From Aequorivita marisscotiae (GTDB lineage Bacteria; Bacteroidota; Bacteroidia; Flavobacteriales; Flavobacteriaceae), in assembly GCF_029814825.1 (NCBI RefSeq), contig NZ_CP122379.1, positions 2,294,001 through 2,358,000 of the forward strand: a stretch of DNA of 64,000 bases. Direction: 5' to 3'. Shown piece after piece: positions 52,029-61,481 of the stretch. Positions within the stretch are counted from its first letter, which is position 1. Every line of letters begins with the position of its first letter. The notes under the pieces are model-generated. The model made no database searches and was not told the origin of the DNA. It saw only the letters and a program-made list of their open reading frames with translations. The position numbers and the translations under genes were made by a program.

Positions 52029-53312
52029 TTATTTATTGGTTGTTTCTGTATTATTTTTTTGCCAGGTGAATAGATTAGGGTTAATTGTAACCATTACCCA
52101 TGCCCAGTTGTTTGTGTTGTTATCGTAATTATTTTTTACCATTTCAATTCCATTTGATGTAAAAAATTGTGAATATCCTGCCTGAATATTTGTAAATTCA
52201 CTCAATTTAAATGAAGTTACTAAATCTATTTCAAAACCCAAATTTTTTGAATCATTATTCTTCAAATCGGCTGCACTGAAAAATTGATGGAATGCAATTT
52301 GGAGCTTCGATTTTGTACTTAAGTTATACTTTACATTTCCGTATAAATCTACCAAACCAACAGTATTTAAGTGGTTGCCCACATAAAAATAATCCATATA
52401 CCCATTAAATTTATGATTTGTACCATAGAGTGGGTTAAACGCCTTATTTTTTCCATTTGCCGGACTTCCGTAATCGTTACCGCTAAGTAATTCGCCTCCT
52501 AAACCAACATTTAGGTTTTCGTTGGCCGAATATAAAGCTTCCAAAGATATTAAATAAGCTTCAAGCGAATTATTCAAAACATCTTTCCCAAATTGATAAT
52601 ACAGATTAGAGCTAAAGTTGAAATTGGCGATAGCTGTTTTTAAATGTAATCCTGCCGTTTGGCTGTATCTGGTTTCGCTCTTGGCCGGTTCAATTTCGTC
52701 TATAAATTGTAGTCCGTTGTTTAAAAATAGGAAACTGGCATTTAGGTTTTTCCAATCTTTATGAAACCATGCATACTGCAAACTTTTATAGGTGTTTTTG
52801 GTGAGAATGTTACCCGTTAATGCTTCGGCATCTTGATTGTAAGCGGCGCCAACATGCAATTTAACTGCAGTTGGTTCGTATTTAAATACTGCGGCATCGT
52901 GGCTTCGGCCTTGTTGCGCCCACCCTACGTTTCCTAAAAATCGTTGATCGTCGTAAACAATTTCTTGCCGGCCAATTTTTAATGATAGATCTGAAACCAA
53001 GACAAATTCGCCCCAGGCTTGGTGAAGTGAAAATCCATTTTCATCGGCAACGTTTAATTGGGGAACATCGCCCCAAACCCGCACATCCTGTGGACTTAAA
53101 AACAAATGAAGTTTTTCCGATTTAAAATCAAAGTTTAATCTTGTTCGCTGCGATACAAAGGCCGCTGGATCCGTATTATCGGGAAAAAGTGTTTTGTATC
53201 CGTGTCTGTATTCAAAACGTGGTCTTAGCTCTGCATCTATCGTAAATTGTGAATAAACGGAGGATACTGTACAAAATAGAATTAGCGGAAGCAGGGATTT
53301 TAAAACTTTCAT
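52029..53312 (-). CDS. Alginate-export/porin-type outer membrane beta-barrel protein
   Basis: A 427-residue outer-membrane protein with signal [21 protein letters not shown]. Alternating strands follow throughout, with the motif [36 protein letters not shown] (about 115-150) characteristic of the alginate export/porin family. It ends near a barrel-closing strand. It is the first gene of the nirK operon and probably admits nitrite or other small anions; that substrate is inference. Confidence 0.85.
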   Translation of the reverse strand: MKVLKSLLPLILFCTVSSVYSQFTIDAELRPRFEYRHGYKTLFPDNTDPAAFVSQRTRLNFDFKSEKLHLFLSPQDVRVWGDVPQLNVADENGFSLHQAWGEFVLVSDLSLKIGRQEIVYDDQRFLGNVGWAQQGRSHDAAVFKYEPTAVKLHVGAAYNQDAEALTGNILTKNTYKSLQYAWFHKDWKNLNASFLFLNNGLQFIDEIEPAKSETRYSQTAGLHLKTAIANFNFSSNLYYQFGKDVLNNSLEAYLISLEALYSANENLNVGLGGELLSGNDYGSPANGKNKAFNPLYGTNHKFNGYMDYFYVGNHLNTVGLVDLYGNVKYNLSTKSKLQIAFHQFFSAADLKNNDSKNLGFEIDLVTSFKLSEFTNIQAGYSQFFTSNGIEMVKNNYDNNTNNWAWVMVTINPNLFTWQKNNTETTNK

Positions 53313-53332
53313 TGTTATAATAAATTCTAGTA

Positions 53333-53376
53333 CAAAATTCGAATATTTGAATGTTTCTAAATATGACTATTGTCAT
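53333..53376 (-). promoter_or_regulatory. Crp/Fnr-type site plus -7 element for porin-nirK
   Basis: Near-perfect palindrome ATGACTATTGTCAT at 53363-53376 and, on the minus strand, -7-like GAATTTTG at 53333-53340, with spacing 29.5 bp. The porin gene starts at 53312. Confidence 0.75.
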
Positions 53377-53420
53377 TTAACAATCTATTTTATAGGAATT
53401 TTTTTTTAGAAATAAATGAT

Positions 53421-54785
53421 CTAAACCGTCATTGAAAACAATTGCGTTTCAGGTTGATTGCGTTGCAGAAGCACATCGAATGCCATACAGACATTACGTA
53501 CGTAGGGTCGTCCTTTTTCGGTAATTTGAAGTTTTTTGGCACCGATTACTATTAAGCCATCATCTTCCATTTCCTTTAGTTTGGAGAGAACTTCGGGCAA
53601 TTCTTTAAATTGAAGCGAGGTTTCTTCCCATGACGTTTCTAGTTTGCACATCATATTCAAAATATGCTTGCGGATCAACAAATCTTCTTCATTTAAAATA
53701 TGTCCGCGATACACGGGAATAATATTTTGTGCCACTAAATCTTGATATTCTTCAACATTTTTTACATTTTGGCCAAAACTGTACCAACTATCGCCAATAG
53801 CCGATACGCCAAGTCCGAGCATAAATTGCGTTTTGCTATCTGTGTAACCCATAAAGTTTCGGTGTAACTTTTTTTCTTCCACAGCTTTATATAAGCTATC
53901 GGATTTTAGGGCGAAATGATCCATACCAATTTCTACATAACCTGCTTCTTCCAGCATTTTTTTGCCAGTTTCGTACATTTCGCGTTTTTCTGCGGCACTG
54001 GGCAAATCGGCTTCTTTAAAGCCTCTTTGTCCGTTGCCTTTTATCCACGGAACGTGTGCGTAGCTATAGAAAGCAATACGGTCTGGCATTAATTCCTTGG
54101 TTTTTTCAATGGAATAAATAACGTGTTCAATTTTCTGAAAGGGAAGCCCAAAAATAAGATCGTGCCCTACCGAAGTATAGCCAATTTCGCGTGCAGTATT
54201 GGTTACGTTTTTCACATTTACAAATGGCTGAAGCCTATGAATGGCTACTTGAACGGTGGGGTTGTAGTCCTGCACCCCGTAACTTACCCGGGTAAAGCCA
54301 CAGTCATACAATGTTTGTAGATGGTCGCCTTTTGTGTTATTGGGATGCCCTTCAAAACTAAATGAAGGGTTTTCGGCAATGGTAGCATCTCTAAATATTC
54401 CTTTTAAAAGCAGCTTTAAATTATCTGCGGAAAAGAAGGTTGGAGTACCCCCGCCGAGATGTAATTCTTTTATAATTGGACGTTCGGTAAATAGTTTTAA
54501 ATATAGTTGCCATTCGTTTAAGACAGATTCCAAATAGGGTGTTTCTACATTGTGATTTTTGGTAATACGTTTGTTGCAACCGCAAAAAGTACAAAGGCTT
54601 TCGCAGAAGGGCAGGTGAATATATAGACTTATGCCTTCTTTGGAGTTGCTCTCCGAAAAACTCCGGATTACCCCTTTTTTCCATTCATTCAGGGAAAAAC
54701 CTTCGTTATTCCAATAGGGAACCGTTGGATAGCTGGTGTATCTTGGGCCCGCGACATTATATTTTGAAACTAAACTGTTTTGCAT
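53421..54785 (-). CDS. hemN: Oxygen-independent coproporphyrinogen III oxidase
   Basis: Radical-SAM enzyme for anaerobic haem synthesis. The 454-residue protein has the cluster motif CESLCTFCGC with Cys61, Cys65 and Cys68, the HemN start YNVAGPRYTSYPTVPYW, and GGGTPTFFSADNL near 112-124. The C-terminal HemN domain with IGMDHFALKSDSL is complete, so it is a true HemN rather than a HemW. It supplies haem when oxygen is low, as needed for the cytochromes encoded here. Confidence 0.95.
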   Translation of the reverse strand: MQNSLVSKYNVAGPRYTSYPTVPYWNNEGFSLNEWKKGVIRSFSESNSKEGISLYIHLPFCESLCTFCGCNKRITKNHNVETPYLESVLNEWQLYLKLFTERPIIKELHLGGGTPTFFSADNLKLLLKGIFRDATIAENPSFSFEGHPNNTKGDHLQTLYDCGFTRVSYGVQDYNPTVQVAIHRLQPFVNVKNVTNTAREIGYTSVGHDLIFGLPFQKIEHVIYSIEKTKELMPDRIAFYSYAHVPWIKGNGQRGFKEADLPSAAEKREMYETGKKMLEEAGYVEIGMDHFALKSDSLYKAVEEKKLHRNFMGYTDSKTQFMLGLGVSAIGDSWYSFGQNVKNVEEYQDLVAQNIIPVYRGHILNEEDLLIRKHILNMMCKLETSWEETSLQFKELPEVLSKLKEMEDDGLIVIGAKKLQITEKGRPYVRNVCMAFDVLLQRNQPETQLFSMTV

Positions 54786-54804
54786 CTTTTGTCAATTCTG
54801 GGGT

Positions 54805-54848
54805 CAAAAGTACTTTTGAAGCATTTAATATAAAATGACAAATATCAG
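54805..54848 (-). promoter_or_regulatory. Crp/Fnr-type site plus -7 element for hemN
   Basis: ATGACAAATATCAG at 54835-54848 and, on the minus strand, a full-consensus -7 box TACTTTTG at 54805-54812, with spacing 29.5 bp. This is the same box sequence as for uspA. Confidence 0.75.
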
Positions 54849-54999
54849 TTTAAAAGATTGTCGAGTTCAATAAAAATTCCCGAAAATCATTGAATTAACG
54901 GGGCTTATTATGATAGCAAGTCTCTTTTAGAATTATTTTTGAAATTAAATAAGAATGCTGGAATTGAGGTATTCTGAAATTTTAATTTATAGTAAATCC

Positions 55000-55529
55000 C
55001 TATTTTTTACGGAATGATGGATATGGAATAAAATCGGTTTCGTCGCCCTCAATTTTGGGAAAGGATTGGGTTTTCCATTTCTCTTTCGCCTCTTCAATGC
55101 GTTCTTTGCTCGAGGAAACGAAGTTCCAATCTATAAATCGTTCCTCGGGAAAAGGTTCACCGCCAAAAATATAAATGGTGTTGTTTTCCTGAATGGTAAA
55201 TTCGCAAAGTGTGCTATCTTTCGCCACAATAATTGTTTTGGTTCATAAACATTTCCTTCACTTTCAATAGCGCCTTCCAGAATATAAAGGCCCGATTCGC
55301 CATAAAGCTCCTCACCGATGTTTAATGTCTGTTTCGATTTGCTTTTTATTTCAATCATAAACAGTTTGCTGAAAACGGGCACCGACGATTTTCTTCCGAA
55401 GGCTTAGCCGGCTACGAGTTTAAATTGCAGATCGCCATCTGTCTAATTTGGTATTTCTTTTTCTTCAACATGTGTAAACTGCGGTTCCATTTCCTCGAGG
55501 TGTTTAGGCAATGCCACCCAGATCTGCAG
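55000..55529 (-). pseudogene. Decayed pirin-family gene (5' end lost, two stops, one frameshift)
   Basis: Read on the minus strand from 55529, one frame gives LQIWVALPKHLEEMEPQFTH..., typical of the middle of pirin proteins. Stops interrupt it at 55443-55445 (TAG) and 55404-55406 (TAA), after which pirin-like sequence continues (VFSKLFMIEIKSKSKQTLNI). Near 55230 the frame shifts, and the rest (IVAKDSTLCEFTIQENNTIYIFGGEPF) runs to the normal C terminus at 55000. One missing A in CAATTATT would explain the shift. The N-terminal pirin cupin is absent. An intact pirin gene lies upstream. Confidence 0.85.
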
Positions 55530-55665
55530 TAACGGACGACATTAAAATCATAAGCAGCCACGGGAATGCACTTTTGGTTTTTGCAGCAAGGATATGTTTG
55601 TTCATGGTTTAGGTAAAATTTTGAATTTGTAGCTTGTCTTTTTTAGTCATTGAACCAAAAAATAA

Positions 55666-55824
55666 TTAGAGATCCAAAGGCACATCATACGCCATCTCCT
55701 TTCTGCAGAAAAGGAATTCGCCGTCGCGCACAGATGCCAATACGGCTACTCTTTTTCTAATGGCTTCGTAAACCGAAGATTCATTCAAAACAAAAAAGTT
55801 TACTCTCCTACCAACTTCAAATTC
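55666..55824 (-). pseudogene. 3' remnant of an amidohydrolase-like gene
   Basis: Minus-strand frame ending at the TAA 55666-55668 reads EFEVGRRVNFFVLNESSVYE..., continuing through VLASVRDGEFLF to a final DVPLDL. This is the C-terminal pattern of amidohydrolase/cytosine-deaminase-type enzymes (VGxxADFVVL...SVxxGxxLF). It has no start and overlaps the 3' end of the intact pirin gene by 8 bp in another frame, so a deletion probably joined the two. It lies next to the decayed pirin gene. Confidence 0.6.
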
Positions 55825-56530
55825 GTAGCGGAACTTCCATTATAAGTATTTCGGAATTTTCAAGCGTTTCAATTTTGAATGAATTGGTATTGCTAATACC
55901 GAGACCGTCCCTTCTTTCCAAAATTTGCTCGCCAATTTTTGCCTTTCCCTCAAGAATAAAAACATATACGCCGTTTCCTTCCTTTTTCAGGGAATATTCC
56001 TTTGATATTCCGTTTTCAAATTTTGCCAAATGAAACCACGCATCTTGATGTATCCAAACTCCATCATCATCCTTATTGGGTGAAACGATCTGTTGAAAGT
56101 CATTCGGTTTGGCATTGGCTGCGGCATTTATTTGTCCGTAGCGTGGCGTAACGTTCATTTTATTTGGAATTACCCAAATCTGCAGAAACTTTACGGGCTT
56201 GTCGGGGTCGTTATTGTATTCGGAGTGCATCACTCCGGTGCCGGCGCTCATAACTTGGATGTCGCCAGCCTTTATGATGGTTTCGTTGCCCATATTGTCT
56301 TTGTGCTTCAGATCGCCTTCCAAGGGTATGGAAACAATTTCCATGTCTTTATGCGGATGGGTGCCAAACCCCATATTTCCTGAAACCGTATCGTCATTCA
56401 GAACGCGTAATACGCCGAAGTTCATACGTTCCGGATTGTAATAATTCGCAAAACTAAAGGTGTGATAGGAATTTAACCAACCGTGATTGGCGTGGCCTCT
56501 GCTGTCTGCTTTATGATAAATGGTTTTCAT
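55817..56530 (-). CDS. Pirin family protein (YhhW type)
   Basis: A 237-residue bicupin. The N-terminal cupin carries the metal ligands in FGTHPHKDMEIVSIPLEG (near 56-73) and GTGVMHSEYNNDP (near 97-109), and the second cupin is degenerate. The start MKTIYHKADSRGHANHGWLNSYHTFSFANYYNPERM is typical of YhhW-like pirins with quercetinase-type folds. Its 3' end meets an amidohydrolase remnant. Confidence 0.9.
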   Translation of the reverse strand: MKTIYHKADSRGHANHGWLNSYHTFSFANYYNPERMNFGVLRVLNDDTVSGNMGFGTHPHKDMEIVSIPLEGDLKHKDNMGNETIIKAGDIQVMSAGTGVMHSEYNNDPDKPVKFLQIWVIPNKMNVTPRYGQINAAANAKPNDFQQIVSPNKDDDGVWIHQDAWFHLAKFENGISKEYSLKKEGNGVYVFILEGKAKIGEQILERRDGLGISNTNSFKIETLENSEILIMEVPLRI

Positions 56531-56562
56531 AATTTTCTTTTTTATTGCTTTAGAAATACACG

Positions 56563-56847
56563 TTATGCCAAAACGTCTGAAAGACTATCATCTCTGTCGA
56601 AAGTTTTCTTTGCATATGGGCACAGTGGAATGATCTTTAAATCGTTCGTCCGCGCGTAATCTACGCCTGCCATAACCAGTTGCTTGGCAAGGCCTTTTCC
56701 GCCAAACGCTTCCTCTACGCCTGTATGGTCGATAATGAATTTATTCTTTCCCGCCCAGGTGAAAGTCATTTCACCAGCAAAAGCATCGTTTTCATAAATT
56801 ATAAAGCGTCCTTTCTTTCCGTTGTCTTCCCGTTCTATTTTTGTCAT
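56563..56847 (-). CDS. Small GNAT-fold N-acetyltransferase (YjdJ type)
   Basis: A 94-residue minimal GNAT domain with GEMTFTWAGKNKFIIDHTGVEEAFGGKGLAKQLV (about 25-58), including the acetyl-CoA loop EAFGGKGLAKQL. CPYAKKTFDRD near the end matches the CxY motif of the YjdJ family. An upstream extension to 56952 overlaps the preceding gene and is not needed; the ATG at 56845-56847 gives the family length. Confidence 0.88.
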   Translation of the reverse strand: MTKIEREDNGKKGRFIIYENDAFAGEMTFTWAGKNKFIIDHTGVEEAFGGKGLAKQLVMAGVDYARTNDLKIIPLCPYAKKTFDRDDSLSDVLA

Positions 56848-56890
56848 AATTATCTGTGTTTTTGAATTAATGAAAATTTTATATTTGACA

Positions 56891-57820
56891 TTACATTTCC
56901 TTGAGATCTGGAACCTTGAATTTTTCAATATCCCAGTTGGCTTTTTTGGCACCCGCGCGGTATGTGGATTCCAAAAACCTGAGTAATTCTTTTCTTGGAT
57001 TTTCAGTGTTCAATAAATCCTTGTATTTAAGAAGCGCCATGGGGCTGCCATTGTTGTCAATCCATTGTGCCGATGCCGGATTTATGGTTTCTTTTTCCAA
57101 ACCATCCGGTGCAGGGAATGTATAGGAATAGAATGCCGGTTCGGGTACATTTTCATCGCCTGCCCAAAAACCAAAACTTATACATTCGTGCGAGTATGCA
57201 TCTTTATCGGAAATTCTCGCATCAGTGGGCATTGGCGGGGCTTCGTTTCCGGAGAATCGCGTTACCACCAAATCTAAAGAGTGCCAATAAAGATGGACCG
57301 GACAGGTTTTTCCGTAAAAGCGTCCGCTGAATTCTTTAAAAACATTGCTGATCCACAACATAGTTTTCCATAGTTTGTGGGTGTAATCTTCGTCATAGTG
57401 ATGGTATTCGGTGATTTCATCAAAAGATTTGTCAATATCCAAATCAAACGGAACATCAACGATAGATACGGGAACATTCACCTTTTGGAGCAATGTCATA
57501 AGATTTTGATAAAAAGCAGCAACGGTAAGCGAATTTTGAAGTGGGAAATGTTCCGAATGACCTTCGCTGGTGTTAGCTTCCAGTTGGTGTTTCTTAACAT
57601 TTATTGTAATATCAAACTGTTCAGTGCCTGATTTATAGGGAATGGGTCCAGTGGTAAACCCAGTGGTTCCAATGTATTCCGTAATGTACCACCAGTGGTT
57701 TTTTCGGGGCGTCATCTTTAAACGCACCTTTCCCATAATCTGTAAAAAAATATGCAGGGTCGTTTTCTTTTCTACATTTCCTTTATAATGAAGGCTTGGC
57801 AATTGAATTTGATTTTGCAT
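56891..57820 (-). CDS. DUF5996 family protein
   Basis: A 309-residue cytoplasmic protein with a conserved opening LHYKGNVEKKTTLHIFLQIMGKVRLKMTPRKNHWWYIT and the later VHLYWHSLDLVVTRFSGNEAP and FWAGDENVPEPAFYSYTFPAPDG, characteristic of DUF5996. No function is established. Upstream (57821-57986) is 166 bp with no gene; downstream is the GNAT gene. Confidence 0.8.
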   Translation of the reverse strand: MQNQIQLPSLHYKGNVEKKTTLHIFLQIMGKVRLKMTPRKNHWWYITEYIGTTGFTTGPIPYKSGTEQFDITINVKKHQLEANTSEGHSEHFPLQNSLTVAAFYQNLMTLLQKVNVPVSIVDVPFDLDIDKSFDEITEYHHYDEDYTHKLWKTMLWISNVFKEFSGRFYGKTCPVHLYWHSLDLVVTRFSGNEAPPMPTDARISDKDAYSHECISFGFWAGDENVPEPAFYSYTFPAPDGLEKETINPASAQWIDNNGSPMALLKYKDLLNTENPRKELLRFLESTYRAGAKKANWDIEKFKVPDLKEM

Positions 57821-57986
57821 ACTGTTTTGGTTTTGGATTGGAACTCGTTTAAAATAGTGGGCTTTGGTCTAATCGTTTCGTGTTATTTAGGAAATTTTCC
57901 ATCGCGAAAGTTTATATACCCTTCGTAACTTTTAAAGTTAAGGTTTTCAAACCTAAGAACTGATTAAACCAAAGCCTTTTCTATTT

Positions 57987-58505
57987 TTACTGCTTGATAA
58001 ATTGAAGATTGGCAATAAGTCTAACTTTATCGCTCACTACGATACTGCCCGCTTCGGTTACCGCGCTCCAATTTAGATTGAATTCCTTTCGATTAATGGT
58101 TCCTGTAGCTTCAAAACCAGCTTTGGTCTGCCCGTATGGATCCACGGCTATTCCGTTGAAATCTACATCGAGTGTAATTTCCTTGGTTACGTCTCTTATA
58201 GTCATATCGCCGACCATTTTCTCACCGTCAAAGGATTTTGATTCAAAAGTGAGTTTTGGGAATTTTTCGGCATTGAAAAAATCATCCGACTTTAAATGCG
58301 TGTCTCTATCCTTATTTTTTGTGCTGATAGAATCAATTTTTGCGCTAAAGCGGAATTTAGCATTTTTAAAGCTGTCATCAGCCGCTTCGATAGAGGCGTC
58401 AAAATCGCTAAAACTTCCGGTTACTGTTGAAATCATCATGTGTTTTACCTTGAATTCAATTTCAGAATGTGCGGTGTCTACTGACCAATTTGTTTTGTTT
58501 TCCAT
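57987..58505 (-). CDS. YceI-family lipid-binding-like protein
   Basis: A 172-residue YceI domain protein: WSVDTAHSEIEFKVKHMMISTVTGSFSDFDASIE at the start, then SDDFFNAEKFPKLTFESKSF and GDMTIRDVTKEITLDVDFNG. No signal peptide is visible, so it may be cytoplasmic. YceI proteins bind polyisoprenoids or amphiphiles. It is 10 bp downstream of a DoxX gene and probably shares its transcript. Confidence 0.92.
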   Translation of the reverse strand: MENKTNWSVDTAHSEIEFKVKHMMISTVTGSFSDFDASIEAADDSFKNAKFRFSAKIDSISTKNKDRDTHLKSDDFFNAEKFPKLTFESKSFDGEKMVGDMTIRDVTKEITLDVDFNGIAVDPYGQTKAGFEATGTINRKEFNLNWSAVTEAGSIVVSDKVRLIANLQFIKQ

Positions 58506-58515
58506 TTTTTAAGTT

Positions 58516-58965
58516 TTAATTATTATTTATTTGTATTAATTTTTTTCGCGATAACAAGTAATCTATAGAATACTTGCCAGCGCCCATTACAATAATCGTA
58601 ATGTAGATTACTGCGTAGAGTAGTGGTAATTCCTGTTTTGCGAACCCATCGTTGCTGTGAATTATAAAGGTTGCAACCCCCATGGTAATTAGTAATGGTA
58701 ATGCGGCCAAGCGGGTTCCCATTCCGAAGATTAGTAAAATGGAACACGCTACCTCTGCAAAGACCGTAAGCGCAAGCGAAGCAGTGGCTCCTACGCCAAG
58801 AGGGTCTAAAAATTGTATTGGCTCACTGCCGAATAAAGTTTGAAATTTCCCCATGCCGTGGGTAAGCATGAAAATACCTGCCGTTAACCGAAGTATAAGA
58901 AGCAATATATCCAATTGCTTGGGATACGTACCGGAATTAAAAATGTTCATCATTGTTTGTTTCAT
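58516..58965 (-). CDS. DoxX-family membrane protein
   Basis: A 149-residue four-helix membrane protein. Family features are LLLILRLTAGIFMLTHGMGKFQ (about 20-41), LGVGATASLALTVFAEVACSILLIFGMGTRLAALPLLITM and the final helix IYITIIVMGAGKYSIDYLLSR. DoxX proteins are often redox or quinone-linked; the role here is not known. The YceI gene follows. Confidence 0.9.
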   Translation of the reverse strand: MKQTMMNIFNSGTYPKQLDILLLILRLTAGIFMLTHGMGKFQTLFGSEPIQFLDPLGVGATASLALTVFAEVACSILLIFGMGTRLAALPLLITMGVATFIIHSNDGFAKQELPLLYAVIYITIIVMGAGKYSIDYLLSRKKLIQINNN

Positions 58966-59402
58966 AAGGTTTTGTTATGCTATGGATGTTTATTTGATAC
59001 AAAATTACGGTGTAATATTAACCTGCGCATTGATGTATGATAAGAAGATAAGGTTTTGTAAAACAGGTTGTTAACTGTAAGTTAATATTATTCATTGATT
59101 TTCCAAATACTCTCTTTGCAATCAAGTTGGGAATACAGCACAGAAGCTTAAATCTGCTCATCGATAGTCGTACAGTAAGCATTGAGTAGTGCCTCAAAAA
59201 AAAAGAGCACTGGTATGGTCAGTGCTGGTATATTTCTTCTTTAAATTATAGTTTGGGAAACTGGCAATATATTAGACGGTCTTATATTACTTGCCATGTA
59301 TTCAGTAACTACTTATTTATTAATTTGGCTTTTCCGATTAGAAGGTTTAGCCAGATTCCAGTATAGGCAAAACAGATAATTAATCAATTTCGATACAAGA
59401 AA
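58966..59402. other. Intergenic region with no gene
   Basis: AT-rich stretch of 437 bp between the DoxX gene and the AraC-TPR gene. Apart from the terminator at 59195-59226 I see no open frame of note, RNA gene or repeat. Confidence 0.6.
59195..59226 (-). terminator. Rho-independent terminator of the AraC-TPR gene
   Basis: GCACTG (59207-59212) and CAGTGC (59220-59225) form a perfect 6-bp stem. On the minus strand it is followed by a run of nine T (59196-59204), downstream of the AraC-TPR gene. Confidence 0.65.
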
Positions 59403-61481
59403 CTACAAAAGGTCTTTATCCTCTAAGGATTGTTTTAATTGGATTTGATTTTCCCAAAACCTTTTCTTTATTTTATTCATAACTTCCTCATATTCAGGAT
59501 ATTTTTTTAAAGGTTTCATTAAGGGATCCTTTTCTGAAAATAATAGAATCCAATATTGATAATTATTTTTGGAAGCGAATATTTTTAGCTGTGCGAGGGC
59601 TAGCTCATATTTTTCTTCGTGTACATACATTGAAGCCAAGCTGGCAGGCTGGTAGATAGATTGATCAATTTTACAATAGTTTGTAAAGGCATTATAAAAT
59701 TTGGCAGCTTGTTCATCTAACCCCATTTTGTCATAAACAATTCCTATTTTAAGGTTTTCTTGTGGATAAATATCAAGGCCATTTTCTTCTTTAATTTTTA
59801 CAAACTTTTTATAGTAATAGTAAGCGCTGTCATACTTCTCTTGAAAATAATAAAACTTCCCTACTTCCTGCATAATGTCTAATCGCGTGGTATCTTTTTT
59901 CCATTCGTTAACCAATTGGGTTGTAGTTTTATCTATATTTTGATGGTCGGCATATTGAATAAATATTTTTAAAAAAGGAGCATGATAATTCTTCGGATTA
60001 TAATCTATTGCCAAGTTTATATACTTCATCGCTTCATCTGTAAATCCATTTTGAATAAAAGCATTGCTAAGGTTTAAATAAATGTAGCTTTTATTCACTG
60101 AATCGTTAGCGGCAATATCAAGTTGAATCCCTTTCAATGCATATTTCAGATACTTTTCCGTATTAGGAATGGCATTTGCATATAATTCTGAAAGCATTTT
60201 AACAACTGATGATGAATTGGGATTATACTCGAGGGCTTTTTCTAAATGAGGTATGGCAAATTGATATTCTTTATTATTTATATAATAAAGTGCCTTAGCT
60301 ATAAGACTTTCTGCAGATTTTGAATCGTAAAGCAAGGCTTTATCTGCATAATTATTAATTACTTCGGTATATTGCTTTTCGGTTTTATTTAAATCTAAGT
60401 AAAAATAGGAAAAAGCCAGTTGTGAATATGCCAGCGCAAATTCAGGGTCATTCTTAATGGCCTTTTCAAATAAAGGAATGGCTTCTTCCAATCCTTCTAT
60501 AGTCTCTGTTTTATATTGCTCCATACCTTTAAGGTAATAATCGTATGCCAATACATTTTCGGTAGGTTTTTTTTCAATTCGCTCTAATTCAGCTGGTGTA
60601 ACCTTTGCTTGTATAGCGTCAGCTATTTTTTTGGCCACTGCATTCTGTAATGAAAATACATTTACAACTTTATAGTTATATTGTTCGGCCCAAATTGGGG
60701 TGTCTGTTGATACTTCAATTAATTGAATATTCAACAATACTTGGTCGCCAACGCGCTGTCCACTTCCTTCAACTACATAATTCACATTAAGCTCATCAGC
60801 TATTTCTGAAATTGTTTTATCGGAATTTCTATATTTTTCTACCGAGGTTCTACTTATCACCCGCAGATCTTCTATCTTTTGTAAGTTATTTAGAGACGAC
60901 TCCATTAGCCCGTTTACGAAATATAAGTTAGTAGAATCACTACTCAAATTTTTAAACGGCAAAACCGCAATAGATTTTTGAAGGTTTGTATTTTCTTCGT
61001 TAGAATTATTGAAATTTTTATAGTAAAACAGAAATGCGACCACAATTATAATTGCGGAAGTTACCCCAACAAGTTGCCAACGGTTTTGTTTGAAAAAACT
61101 ATTTTGTGGAATATAATTATCTTCTGAAACTTCTTTGTTTTCAATAGCTTTTCTTCTAACTTCCCCTGGCGGATACCCATAGTGTTCACGAAAGCACTTA
61201 ATGAAATACGAGTTATTTCCGAAGCCTACCTGATAAGAAATCTCAGAAACCATAAGCTCGGTTTGCTCTAATAGTTCCATGCCTTTTTGAAGGCGGATTT
61301 GACGAATAAACTGACTTGCACTACCGTCCGTTTGTTTTTTAATTTTTCTCAACAAATTAGAACGGCTCATATTTAACTGTTCAGCTAATTCTGAAACCCC
61401 AAATTGCTCATTAGAGAGATTCTCTAAAATAACAGCTTCAGCTTGTTCAATGAATTTTCCTTGAAATGAATTGCTAGACAT
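59403..61481 (-). CDS. Membrane-bound AraC-type regulator with TPR sensor domain
   Basis: A 692-residue one-component regulator. The N-terminal AraC HTH pair spans about 8-112 (GVSELAEQLNMSRSNLLRKIKK and VSEISYQVGFGNNSYFIKCFREHYGYPPGEVRR). One helix lies at about 135-150, then a TolB/FlgO-like segment (SIAVLPFKNLSSDSTNLYFVNGL...RVISRTSVEKY), and TPR repeats from about 300 to the end. The HTH at the N terminus is unusual for AraC proteins. It is divergent from the ankyrin gene, a possible target. Confidence 0.88.
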   Translation of the reverse strand: MSSNSFQGKFIEQAEAVILENLSNEQFGVSELAEQLNMSRSNLLRKIKKQTDGSASQFIRQIRLQKGMELLEQTELMVSEISYQVGFGNNSYFIKCFREHYGYPPGEVRRKAIENKEVSEDNYIPQNSFFKQNRWQLVGVTSAIIIVVAFLFYYKNFNNSNEENTNLQKSIAVLPFKNLSSDSTNLYFVNGLMESSLNNLQKIEDLRVISRTSVEKYRNSDKTISEIADELNVNYVVEGSGQRVGDQVLLNIQLIEVSTDTPIWAEQYNYKVVNVFSLQNAVAKKIADAIQAKVTPAELERIEKKPTENVLAYDYYLKGMEQYKTETIEGLEEAIPLFEKAIKNDPEFALAYSQLAFSYFYLDLNKTEKQYTEVINNYADKALLYDSKSAESLIAKALYYINNKEYQFAIPHLEKALEYNPNSSSVVKMLSELYANAIPNTEKYLKYALKGIQLDIAANDSVNKSYIYLNLSNAFIQNGFTDEAMKYINLAIDYNPKNYHAPFLKIFIQYADHQNIDKTTTQLVNEWKKDTTRLDIMQEVGKFYYFQEKYDSAYYYYKKFVKIKEENGLDIYPQENLKIGIVYDKMGLDEQAAKFYNAFTNYCKIDQSIYQPASLASMYVHEEKYELALAQLKIFASKNNYQYWILLFSEKDPLMKPLKKYPEYEEVMNKIKKRFWENQIQLKQSLEDKDLL

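Noticed and set aside
55503-55605. Short minus-strand frame starting MNKHILAAKTKSAFPWLLM in the pirin remnant region
   Set aside because: Only about 33 codons, overlapping decayed pirin sequence. It could be a truncated exported protein, but nothing confirms it.
56848-56952. Upstream extension of the GNAT gene
   Set aside because: It overlaps the end of the DUF5996 gene and adds residues foreign to the family.
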